Part shown: positions 36,243 to 43,737 of the stretch, piece by piece | Layout of the letters: each line of letters opens with the position of its first letter | How positions within the stretch are numbered: position 1 is the first letter of the stretch | From: Flavobacterium soli DSM 19725 | Lineage (GTDB): Bacteria > Bacteroidota > Bacteroidia > Flavobacteriales > Flavobacteriaceae | DNA: 64,000 nt | Assembly (NCBI RefSeq): GCF_000422705.1 | Contig: NZ_AUGO01000001.1 | Location: 372,001-436,000, forward strand | Direction of reading: 5' to 3' | The notes under the pieces: generated by a model | Database searches by the model: none | What the model saw: the letters and a program-made list of their open reading frames with translations, nothing else | Told to the model about the DNA's origin: nothing | Made by a program: the position numbers and the translations under genes

Positions 36243-37226
36243 ATGAAGAAACACAAACCGACGCCAATCACTATTTTAGGGGAAACCATCCTTCCCGGAG
36301 AAAGCAAAACCATCAATATGGAAATTGCCAAACTCCACACCACGACCAAATTAAAAATCCCAATCATCATTGAACGTTCTAAAATTGAAGGTCCGATTGT
36401 GCTTTTTTCTGCTGGAATTCATGGAGATGAAATCAATGGTGTTGAGATTGTGAGGCAAATTATAATTCAAAAAATCAACAAGCCCAAAACGGGAACTATC
36501 ATCTGTATTCCTGTGATTAATATTTTTGGTTTTGTAAACAAATCACGCGAATTTCCTGACGGAAGGGATTTGAATCGCATTTTTCCAGGAAGCAAAAACG
36601 GTTCGCTAGCTTCACGTTTTGCCTATCATATTTTGAAAGAAATCATGCCAATTGTAGATTATTGTGTCGATTTTCACGCTGGTGGAGCGAGCCGTTTCAA
36701 TGCTCCCCAAATCAGGATTGTCCCCAATAACGATGAATTGAAAAAACTGGCCGATATTTTTGATGCTCCTTTCACTTTATATTCCAAAAACATTGCAGGT
36801 TCGTTTCGAAATTCGAGCGAGAAACTCAATGTAAAAATGTTGCTTTTTGAAGGCGGGAAATCATTGGACATCAACAACGATATTGCACAAGAAGGCGTGA
36901 ATGGAGCCAAACGTGTTTTGGATTATTTAGGAATGCTGAATCCAAAACAGAAAGCTTTGCAAAAAGAGACACCCACCATATACATCGAAAAATCGAGCTG
37001 GGTCCGGGCTAATAAATCAGGATTGTTTTTGGATTATAACAAAATTGGTTGCTATGTCAAGAAAGGCTTTGTTTTGGGAGTCATTACAGATCCTTTTGGC
37101 AAATTCGAGCAAAAAGTGAAAGCTCCAAATGACGGTTATATCATCAATGCAAATCATTCGCCGATTGTATATCAAGGAGATGCTTTGTATCATATCTCGA
37201 ATATAATTACTTCAGAAAATGAATAA
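36243..37226 (+). CDS. Succinylglutamate desuccinylase/aspartoacylase family zinc hydrolase
   Basis: This 327-residue M14-like zinc carboxypeptidase-fold deacylase has zinc ligands in GIHGDEINGVEIV (His and Glu, about 59-66) and DFHAGG (His, near 142). RDLNRIFPG is the substrate-binding arginine motif. The C-terminal part (about 245-327) is a beta-rich biotinyl-like domain. It overlaps the next gene by 8 bases. Family members remove acyl groups from amino acids; some are linked to RimK-type ligation, but no rimK is seen here, so the substrate is open. Confidence 0.9.
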   Translation: MKKHKPTPITILGETILPGESKTINMEIAKLHTTTKLKIPIIIERSKIEGPIVLFSAGIHGDEINGVEIVRQIIIQKINKPKTGTIICIPVINIFGFVNKSREFPDGRDLNRIFPGSKNGSLASRFAYHILKEIMPIVDYCVDFHAGGASRFNAPQIRIVPNNDELKKLADIFDAPFTLYSKNIAGSFRNSSEKLNVKMLLFEGGKSLDINNDIAQEGVNGAKRVLDYLGMLNPKQKALQKETPTIYIEKSSWVRANKSGLFLDYNKIGCYVKKGFVLGVITDPFGKFEQKVKAPNDGYIINANHSPIVYQGDALYHISNIITSENE

Positions 37227-37785
37227 AAAAGAACTCCGAATCAAATATAAAGAATTAAGAAAATCGCTTTCTGATGAGGAAATTGAGGAGAAGAGTTTGG
37301 CTGTAGCCAATAGATTAATCCACCTTCCGATTTGGGAAAAAAATTATTTCCATATTTTCCTTCCGATTACCGAGCAAAAAGAAATCGATACCGAATTTAT
37401 CCTGCATCTTTTAGCAGGAAAAGACAAAGAAATTATTGTTTCCAAAAGTGATTTCGAAATCAGAAAAATGACCCATTTCCTTTTGACCGACAATACTAAA
37501 ATCAAGAAAAACGAATACAATATTCCCGAACCTGTTGATGGAATTGAAGTTCCCTCAAGTAAAATTGAGGTGGTTTTTGTTCCGCTTTTGGCTTTTGATA
37601 AATTAGGAAATCGCGTGGGTTATGGCAAAGGTTTTTACGACAAATTCCTTTCAGAATGCAAAGAGGATGTCCTGAAAATAGGATTATCCTTCTTTGAAGC
37701 AGAAGAAGAAATTACGGATATTTTTGAAAGCGATATACGACTGAACATTTGTATCACCCCTTCTAAAACCTATCTTTTCGACTAA
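37219..37785 (+). CDS. 5-formyltetrahydrofolate cyclo-ligase
   Basis: This cytoplasmic enzyme closes 5-formyl-THF to 5,10-methenyl-THF using ATP, recovering a folate storage form. Its 188 residues are typical. The N-terminal helix KKELRIKYKELRKSLS and the conserved C-terminal loop RVGYGKGFYDKFL are present. It overlaps the previous gene by 8 bases, so translation is coupled. It matches YgfA/MTHFS proteins. Confidence 0.94.
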   Translation: MNKKELRIKYKELRKSLSDEEIEEKSLAVANRLIHLPIWEKNYFHIFLPITEQKEIDTEFILHLLAGKDKEIIVSKSDFEIRKMTHFLLTDNTKIKKNEYNIPEPVDGIEVPSSKIEVVFVPLLAFDKLGNRVGYGKGFYDKFLSECKEDVLKIGLSFFEAEEEITDIFESDIRLNICITPSKTYLFD

Positions 37786-37815
37786 TTGGCGTATCTTTAT
37801 AAAAAATAAAATTTT

Positions 37816-38004
37816 ATGAAAGTATCCCAATTATTAAAAGTCCTCGTTATTACTTTACTAATGAGTTTCGCCTTTTCCAGTTGTAGTGCAGGAGTTGGAA
37901 TAGGAATTCCTAACAAATCGGCAAAAAGAGTTCCGCCTGGTCAAGCAAAAAAAGCAGCTGGAGCGAAAAGTGCCAAAAAATTTGCACCTGGACAGAATAA
38001 ATAA
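37816..38004 (+). CDS. Short basic lipoprotein, function unknown
   Basis: This is a 62-residue protein with a signal peptide and lipobox (MSFAFSSC). The mature peptide is tiny, glycine-, alanine- and lysine-rich, and repeats PPGQAKK and APGQNK. It lies 30 bases downstream of the cyclo-ligase, with TATCTTTA before it, so it may have its own promoter. I recall relatives in Flavobacteria labelled quinol oxidase subunit 4; nothing in the sequence supports that label. Expression as a real gene is likely given the signal peptide. Confidence 0.75.
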   Translation: MKVSQLLKVLVITLLMSFAFSSCSAGVGIGIPNKSAKRVPPGQAKKAAGAKSAKKFAPGQNK

Positions 38005-38010
38005 ATCTAT

Positions 38011-38655
38011 TTACTCTAAATTATTCTTGAAAAAAGTATCCTGTTCGTTATGATTCGGTGCGAAAGCTCTTTTGTTGAAAAAGATTAAGATTCCGACACC
38101 AGTAGAAATCGCCATATCTGCTACATTAAAGATAGCATTGAAGAAAGTAAAATGCTTTCCACCCCAAATTGGCATCCAATCTGGTAATTGATAATTATCG
38201 ATGATTGGAAAATAAAACATATCGACTACTTTTCCGTGAAAAAGTGTTCCATAGGGATCTTCTGAAAATAATGTGGCAACTTGACCGTGACTGTGGTCAA
38301 AAATAAGTCCGTAGAAGACAGAATCAATAATGTTTCCAAAAGCTCCCGTCAAAATCAAAGCTATCGCAACAATTAAATAATTTGAGCTACGGTTTTTTAC
38401 CGACTCGTTTAGCCAATATCCAATACCGCAAACGGCAACCAATCTAAAAAGTGTCAAGAAAAGCTTTCCGTAATCGCCCGGGATTTCAACCCCCCAGGCC
38501 ATTCCGTCATTTTCAATGAAGAATATTTGGAACCAATTTTGTCCAAATACCTTTATTTTTTCTTCTAGAACAAAATGGGTCTTGATGTATATTTTTGATA
38601 TTTGATCGATTACCAATAATAAGATAACCAGCAAATAAGCTTTCCTTAATGACAT
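38011..38655 (-). CDS. lspA: Lipoprotein signal peptidase (signal peptidase II)
   Basis: This inner-membrane aspartyl protease removes signal peptides from prolipoproteins. The start at 38653-38655 (MSLRKAYLLVILLL) gives 214 residues. The catalytic aspartates are D111 in GNIIDS and D180 in FNVADMAIS. The common arginine after the first aspartate is serine here. An extra loop of about 45 residues (about 120-165) separates the two motifs, making it longer than the usual 160-170 residues; this is normal in Bacteroidetes. It follows a DksA-like gene and ileS in one leftward unit. Confidence 0.93.
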   Translation of the reverse strand: MSLRKAYLLVILLLVIDQISKIYIKTHFVLEEKIKVFGQNWFQIFFIENDGMAWGVEIPGDYGKLFLTLFRLVAVCGIGYWLNESVKNRSSNYLIVAIALILTGAFGNIIDSVFYGLIFDHSHGQVATLFSEDPYGTLFHGKVVDMFYFPIIDNYQLPDWMPIWGGKHFTFFNAIFNVADMAISTGVGILIFFNKRAFAPNHNEQDTFFKNNLE

Positions 38656-38683
38656 TTTTATTTTTTTGAATTGCAAAAGTAAC

Positions 38684-38772
38684 GAAATTCCAAAAAAGAA
38701 ATTCCAAATTCCAAAAAAGAAATTCCAAATTCCAATGGATTACTCAAGGTAATTATTGGTATTTGGAATTTG
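38684..38772. repeat. GAAATTCCAAATTCC tandem repeat in the lspA-dksA-like spacer
   Basis: Two near-complete units of GAAATTCCAAATTCCAAAAA and one truncated unit lie head to tail at about 38684-38735. A partial inverse, ATTTGGAATTTG, follows at 38761-38772, so the block can fold on itself. It sits inside a probable operon. No reading frame of its own. Confidence 0.75.
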
Positions 38773-38792
38773 ATAATGGTCTTTTTTTTGAA

Positions 38793-39173
38793 TTATCGTT
38801 GCAAGTTTTTCGCTTCGATGCTCATTGTAGCGTGAGGAACAATTTTCAATCTTTCTTTACCGATTAATTTTCCTGTTACTTTACAAACACCGTAGGTTTT
38901 ATTTTCTACTCTGAAAAGAGCATTTTTCAAATCGCGAATAAACTTCTCTTGACGGATGGCCAATTGAGAATTTGCTTCCTTCGACATGGTTTCACTTCCT
39001 TCTTCAAATGCTTTGAATGTTGGCGATGTATCATCCGTTCCATTATTCAAATCATTCATATAAGCACTCTTGATCAAATCTAAATCAGATTGTGCTTTCT
39101 GTATTTTATTTAAAATAATCTCTTTGAACTCTGCTAAATCAGCATCCGAGTATCTTGCTACTTCATCAACCAT
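38793..39173 (-). CDS. TraR/DksA family protein with degenerate zinc finger
   Basis: This 126-residue protein has a long alpha-helical N-terminal coil (about 10-90) and a C-terminal DksA-like module. In DksA the finger is built of four cysteines in CxxC-x17-CxxC. Here it reads GVCKVTGKLIGKERLKIVPH then ATMSIEAK, keeping one cysteine and the sequence skeleton but losing the others. The fold may be held without zinc, as in some DksA homologues that lack cysteines. It would then bind the RNA polymerase secondary channel to adjust initiation. It lies between ileS and lspA, with 7 bases to ileS. Confidence 0.85.
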   Translation of the reverse strand: MVDEVARYSDADLAEFKEIILNKIQKAQSDLDLIKSAYMNDLNNGTDDTSPTFKAFEEGSETMSKEANSQLAIRQEKFIRDLKNALFRVENKTYGVCKVTGKLIGKERLKIVPHATMSIEAKNLQR

Positions 39174-39180
39174 AAGGGGG

Positions 39181-42100
39181 TTATTTTATAATTAATATTT
39201 TTGTTTTTATATCATCAAACTCAATTTCTATTCCATTTATTATTTCGTCTTCAAAAATCATCACCTCTGTTAAGGTTTCTGACTTGATATAAGCTTCATT
39301 TTTAGTGATTGCTTCTTCCAAAACGCCACTTTTTTGCAAATGAACGGTAATTTTATCCGTAACCTCAAATCCAGAATCTTTTCTAATGTTCTGAATTCTG
39401 TTGACAAGCTCTCTTGCTATCCCTTCATTTTTTAATTCTTCAGATATTGTAATGTCTAAAGCAACCGTGATGTTTCCTGAATTTGCAACCAACCAGCCTT
39501 CAATATCTTGGGATGTAATTTCTACATCTTCTTTGGTTAAAGTTATGCTATTTCCTGATAATTCAATAATTGTGAAACCACTGGTATCCAATTGGTTGAT
39601 TTGTTCCTGCGATAAACTTTGTATCTGTTTGGAAATCAAACCCATATCTTTACCAAAACGTGGCCCAAGAGTCTTAAAATTAGGTTTTATTTGCTTGATT
39701 AAAATCCCCGAAGCATCGTCTAAAAGTTCTATTTCTTTCACATTAACCTCCGCTTTTATGAGGTCGGAAATGGCTTCGATTTCGGCCTTGAAATTAGCGT
39801 CAAGTACTGGAATCATTACCTTTTGCAACGGCTGACGCACCTTTATCATTTCCTTTTTTCGGAGTGATAAAACCAATGATGAAATGGTTTGTGCTTTCTG
39901 CATTTTGCTTTCTAACGATTTATCAACAAAGTTTTCAACTTGTTTTGGAAATTCCGCCAAATGTACACTGTCAAAATTTTCCGACTGTGTTGCCTGTGTT
40001 AAATCTCTGTAAAGCTTGTCCATAAAGAACGGAGCGATTGGAGCACCTAGTTTTGCAACGGTCAAAAGACAGGTATAAAGGGTCTGATAAGCCGCGATTT
40101 TATCTTGGGCATATTCGCCTTTCCAGAAACGTCTTCTGCACAAACGCACATACCAGTTGCTCAAATTTTCCTGAACAAAATCAGAAATGGCACGAGCCGC
40201 TTTTGTAGGTTCGTATTCTGCATAAGCATCATCCACCACTTTTATCAATGTATGCAATTCGGATAAAATCCAACGGTCGATTTCTGGTCTTTCGTTTAAC
40301 GGAACTTCTGCTTCTGCATATTTGAATCCGTCGATATTGGCATATAAGCTAAAGAACGAATAGGTATTGTATAATGTTCCAAAGAATTTTCGACGCACCT
40401 CAGCAACTCCTTCGATGTCAAATTTCAAGTTGTCCCAAGGATTAGCATTCGAAATCATGTACCAACGAGTAGCATCCGGACCGTATTCTTTAATAGTTTC
40501 GAAAGGATCGGTTGCATTTCCTAGACGTTTGGACATTTTTTGTCCGTTTTTGTCTAAAACCAAACCGTTTGAGACTACATTTTTATAAGCGATTTTATCA
40601 AAAACCAATGTTCCGATTGCATGCAAAGTATAAAACCAACCTCGAGTTTGATCTACACCTTCTGCGATAAAATCAGCTGGAAAATCTTTGTTCTCGTCAA
40701 TCTTGTCTTTATTTTCAAAAGGATAATGCCATTGAGCATAAGGCATTGCACCAGAATCGAACCAAACGTCAATCAGGTCGCTTTCGCGTTTCATTGGTTT
40801 TCCGGAAGCCGAAACCAATGTGATTTCATCTACTACATTTTTATGCAAATCGACCAAATCATAATTTTCTTCCGACATATTTCCGATTTCGAAACCTTTG
40901 AAAGGGTTTTCTTTTTGGAAACCCGCTTCGATTGATTTTTCTATGGCGTTGTATAATTCTTCGACAGAACCAATCAATACTTCTTCTTTCTTGTCTTCGG
41001 TTCTCCATATTGGTAACGGAATTCCCCAATACCTTGAACGGGAAAGGTTCCAGTCGTTGGCGTTTTTCAACCAATTTCCGAAACGGCCTTCGCCTGTAGA
41101 TTTTGGTTTCCAGTTAATCGTGTCGTTCAAATCGAACATTCTGTCTTTTACATCCGTCACTTTGATGAACCAAGAATCTAATGGATAATATAAAAGCGGT
41201 TCATCTGTTCTCCAGCTGTGTGGGTAACTGTGAACGTATTTTTCGACTTTAAACGCTTTGTTTTCTTCTTTTAAACGGATAGCGATTTCAACATCTACTG
41301 ATTTTTCTGGAGCTGTTCCTGCATCATAATATTCGTTCTTCACATATTTTCCTGCGAAATCGCCCATGTGTGAAGTGAATTTTCCTTGCAAATCTACCAA
41401 TGGAACCGGAGTTCCGTTTTCGTCTAAAACCAACATTGGTGGCACTTCTGGCGTTGCTTCTTTGGCAACTTTCGCATCATCAGCACCAAAAGTTGGAGCC
41501 GTGTGAACGATTCCTGTTCCGTCTTCCGTGGTTACAAAATCTCCCGAAATTACCCTAAAAGCATTTTCTGGATTTTGGTAAGGTAAAGCGTAAGGTAATA
41601 ATTGTTCGTATTTGATTCCGACTAAATCGGCACCTTTTGCTTCTGATAAAATTCTATACGGAAGCTGTTTATCTCCGTTTTTCACTTTGTCAAAATCTGC
41701 ATCGTCTTCGCTTGCGAAAAATCCTTTTCCGAATTGTTTTCCAATTAAATTTTTAGCCAAAACAACATTTATCGGTTCAAAAGTATATTGGTTAAAAGTT
41801 TGAACTAAAACATAATCGATTTTTGGGCCAACTGTCAAAGCGGTGTTAGAAGGCAAAGTCCAAGGGGTTGTTGTCCAAGCCAAGAAATGTACATCTCCAA
41901 AGCCTTGTAAAAACGAAGGCAATGTTTCTGGCAATGTCTTGAATTGTGCCACAATCGTAGTATCTGTGACATCTCTGTAAGCTCCCGGCTGGTTTACTTC
42001 GTGGGAAGACAATCCAGTTCCTGCTTTTGGAGAATACGGCTGGATCGTGTAACCTTTGTACAACAAACCTTTATCGTAGATTTGTTTCAAAAGCCACCAA

Positions 42101-42582
42101 ACCGACTCCATATATTTTGGCTTGTAGGTTACATAAGGATCTTCCATATCTACCCAATACCCCATTTTTTCGGTAAGGTCGTTCCACACGTCGGTGTAAC
42201 GCATTACTGTTTTTTTACAGGCTTCGTTATATTCTTCGATGGAAATGGCTTTTCCGATATCTTCTTTTGTGATGCCGAGTTCTTTTTCGGTTCCCAATTC
42301 TACTGGCAAACCGTGAGTGTCCCAGCCTGCTTTTCTTTTTACCTGAAAGCCTTTTTGGGTTTTATAACGACAAAAAATATCCTTAATCGCACGAGCCATC
42401 ACGTGGTGAATCCCAGGCAAGCCATTTGCTGAAGGCGGCCCTTCAAAAAAGACGTAGGGTTGGTTTCCTTCGCGTGTGGTAACGCTTTTCTCGAAGATGT
42501 TTTCTTTTTTCCAGAAATCAAGTACTTCAGACGCTACAGTTGGCAGGTCAAGTCCTTTATATTCAGTAAATTTTGTACTCAT
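39181..42582 (-). CDS. ileS: Isoleucyl-tRNA synthetase, type 2, with swapped HIGH motif
   Basis: This enzyme charges tRNA-Ile. Its 1133 residues are the length of the eukaryote-like type 2 enzymes (bacterial type 1 is about 930-940). The class I signature is not HIGH but GIHH (G57-I58-H59-H60, bases 42403-42414), the HIGH residues with first and third exchanged. KMSKR is present near residue 684 (DKNGQKMSKRLGN). The editing domain CP1 (about 200-450) has WTTTPWTLPSN and the GTGIVHTAP motif with the conserved aspartate following. A C-terminal anticodon/zinc-like region completes it. Type 2 enzymes are usually resistant to mupirocin. Neighbours are lspA and a DksA-like gene. Confidence 0.97.
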   Translation of the reverse strand: MSTKFTEYKGLDLPTVASEVLDFWKKENIFEKSVTTREGNQPYVFFEGPPSANGLPGIHHVMARAIKDIFCRYKTQKGFQVKRKAGWDTHGLPVELGTEKELGITKEDIGKAISIEEYNEACKKTVMRYTDVWNDLTEKMGYWVDMEDPYVTYKPKYMESVWWLLKQIYDKGLLYKGYTIQPYSPKAGTGLSSHEVNQPGAYRDVTDTTIVAQFKTLPETLPSFLQGFGDVHFLAWTTTPWTLPSNTALTVGPKIDYVLVQTFNQYTFEPINVVLAKNLIGKQFGKGFFASEDDADFDKVKNGDKQLPYRILSEAKGADLVGIKYEQLLPYALPYQNPENAFRVISGDFVTTEDGTGIVHTAPTFGADDAKVAKEATPEVPPMLVLDENGTPVPLVDLQGKFTSHMGDFAGKYVKNEYYDAGTAPEKSVDVEIAIRLKEENKAFKVEKYVHSYPHSWRTDEPLLYYPLDSWFIKVTDVKDRMFDLNDTINWKPKSTGEGRFGNWLKNANDWNLSRSRYWGIPLPIWRTEDKKEEVLIGSVEELYNAIEKSIEAGFQKENPFKGFEIGNMSEENYDLVDLHKNVVDEITLVSASGKPMKRESDLIDVWFDSGAMPYAQWHYPFENKDKIDENKDFPADFIAEGVDQTRGWFYTLHAIGTLVFDKIAYKNVVSNGLVLDKNGQKMSKRLGNATDPFETIKEYGPDATRWYMISNANPWDNLKFDIEGVAEVRRKFFGTLYNTYSFFSLYANIDGFKYAEAEVPLNERPEIDRWILSELHTLIKVVDDAYAEYEPTKAARAISDFVQENLSNWYVRLCRRRFWKGEYAQDKIAAYQTLYTCLLTVAKLGAPIAPFFMDKLYRDLTQATQSENFDSVHLAEFPKQVENFVDKSLESKMQKAQTISSLVLSLRKKEMIKVRQPLQKVMIPVLDANFKAEIEAISDLIKAEVNVKEIELLDDASGILIKQIKPNFKTLGPRFGKDMGLISKQIQSLSQEQINQLDTSGFTIIELSGNSITLTKEDVEITSQDIEGWLVANSGNITVALDITISEELKNEGIARELVNRIQNIRKDSGFEVTDKITVHLQKSGVLEEAITKNEAYIKSETLTEVMIFEDEIINGIEIEFDDIKTKILIIK

Positions 42583-42780
42583 TTTATCGTTTTCTTAAAT
42601 CAATTTGCGAAAGTAATAAATAGTTGGGAGTTATGGGTTATGAGTTATGAGTTTTTGGGTTTTGAATATTGGTTTTACCAAATATTAAATAATAGAGCAT
42701 CAAAAATGTTTTTTTACCATATAAGGCAAGCAAGTTCATTTAAGTTGAATTTTCTTCGTTGGTTCGTTCGCGTGAGGGAT

Positions 42781-42954
42781 TGAAGTGGAAATCCTTTTCT
42801 TTTTTTTCTTTAAAAAAAGAAAAGATTACTTCACATTACTTTTATTTTCAGAGGAGTTCAGTGAACTACGTTTGATAACGGAAAGCCCGACAGCATTTTC
42901 AAAAAGGCTATGGACAAACTGAATTTGCCTTTTTGAAAATGGTGGCACGCCCAA
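42781..42954. repeat. Structured intergenic element with two hairpins next to recO
   Basis: Hairpin one pairs TGAAGT (42781-42786) and CTTTTCTTTTTTT (42794-42806) with AAAAAAAGAAAAG (42812-42824) and ACTTCA (42828-42833). Hairpin two pairs CATTTTCAAAAAGGC (42894-42908) with its exact complement at 42927-42941 around an 18-base loop. Between them lies the conserved-looking string GGAAAGCCCGACAG. The element ends one base before the recO stop. The 42583-42780 stretch upstream is repeat-like (TTATGGGTTATGAGTTATGAG at 42611-42650) and holds no gene. Confidence 0.7.
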
Positions 42955-42955
42955 A

Positions 42956-43669
42956 TTATGCAAAAACTTCTTTTAGCACATCTAATGATTTTGGTTTCCT
43001 GAAACCATCTAGATGCAAGGTGTAATAATCAATCAGTATTTTGAGTAAAATTTGTCTTTCGACGGATGCGAAGATTTTTTGGTCGCTGTCGAATTTTAAA
43101 TTCATTAGTCGTTTTAGCAGATGGGTTTCGTGTTCGGAAAGGCTACTGACGGCGTGAAAGGGTGTGAAAACGCCTTCGATCATTTCGAAGAATTTTGAAT
43201 CTGAATCTGAATTATCGGGATAGAAACCCAGGTATTTTGTGGTTTCCAATAATAAAATTAGATGAAAATTCGCTACTTCGTCATGGTTGTCGAGCCAAAG
43301 TAATGAGGTTTCGAGAAAGGCGAAAAAGTGTTCATTTTTTTCTTCTTCATGAATGCTATGGTGCAAGATTTCGGAGATAAACATGACAATCGTACTCTTC
43401 ACAACATCAGTATGGATGGAATGAAACGGCGATGCGATTTTTATTTCCTTGAAGTTCTCGAGCGTTCCTTTGTTTTTATGGATGGCTTCGATTTCAAGAA
43501 TAGAAAGTGGCTGAAAATAGGCAATTTTCTGGTTTGATTTTCGGCTGGAAAAAGCATCACGAACAAAATAGCTTTTGAGTCCGTCGGATTGTGTGAAGCA
43601 TGTTACAATCAGGCTTTTTTCCTGGTATTTTAGGGACGAAATTACGATTGCTTTGGTTTTGATGTTCAT
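42956..43669 (-). CDS. recO: DNA repair protein RecO
   Basis: RecO helps RecA load on single-stranded DNA in the RecF pathway. It has 237 residues. The N-terminal OB fold (about 1-85; KAIVISSLKYQEKSLIV, then the conserved GLKSYFVRDAFSS) binds DNA, and the helical C-terminal part includes LLETTKYLGFYPDNS. Zinc-binding cysteines found in some RecO proteins are absent, which is common in Bacteroidetes. It follows porZ by 68 bases on the same strand. Confidence 0.93.
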   Translation of the reverse strand: MNIKTKAIVISSLKYQEKSLIVTCFTQSDGLKSYFVRDAFSSRKSNQKIAYFQPLSILEIEAIHKNKGTLENFKEIKIASPFHSIHTDVVKSTIVMFISEILHHSIHEEEKNEHFFAFLETSLLWLDNHDEVANFHLILLLETTKYLGFYPDNSDSDSKFFEMIEGVFTPFHAVSSLSEHETHLLKRLMNLKFDSDQKIFASVERQILLKILIDYYTLHLDGFRKPKSLDVLKEVFA

Positions 43670-43737
43670 GGGTTCAAGGTAATGGATACAGGGTTCTGGG
43701 TTGTCCTTCCTTGGACCATTTACCCTAAACCCCGAAC

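Noticed and set aside
37816..38004. Label quinol oxidase subunit 4 for the short lipoprotein
   Set aside because: The protein has a lipobox and a tiny basic mature part, with no membrane helices or oxidase features.
38684..38772. Possible CRISPR-like array
   Set aside because: Units are directly joined with no unique spacers, and no cas genes are present.
41944..42432. Open frame of 162 codons opposite ileS
   Set aside because: Antisense shadow of a strongly conserved gene, with an unlikely Cys/Phe/His-rich composition.
43670..43737. GGGTT/AACCC-like repeats in the porZ-recO spacer as a regulatory element
   Set aside because: The arms are short and imperfect; nothing beyond a purine-rich spacer can be supported.
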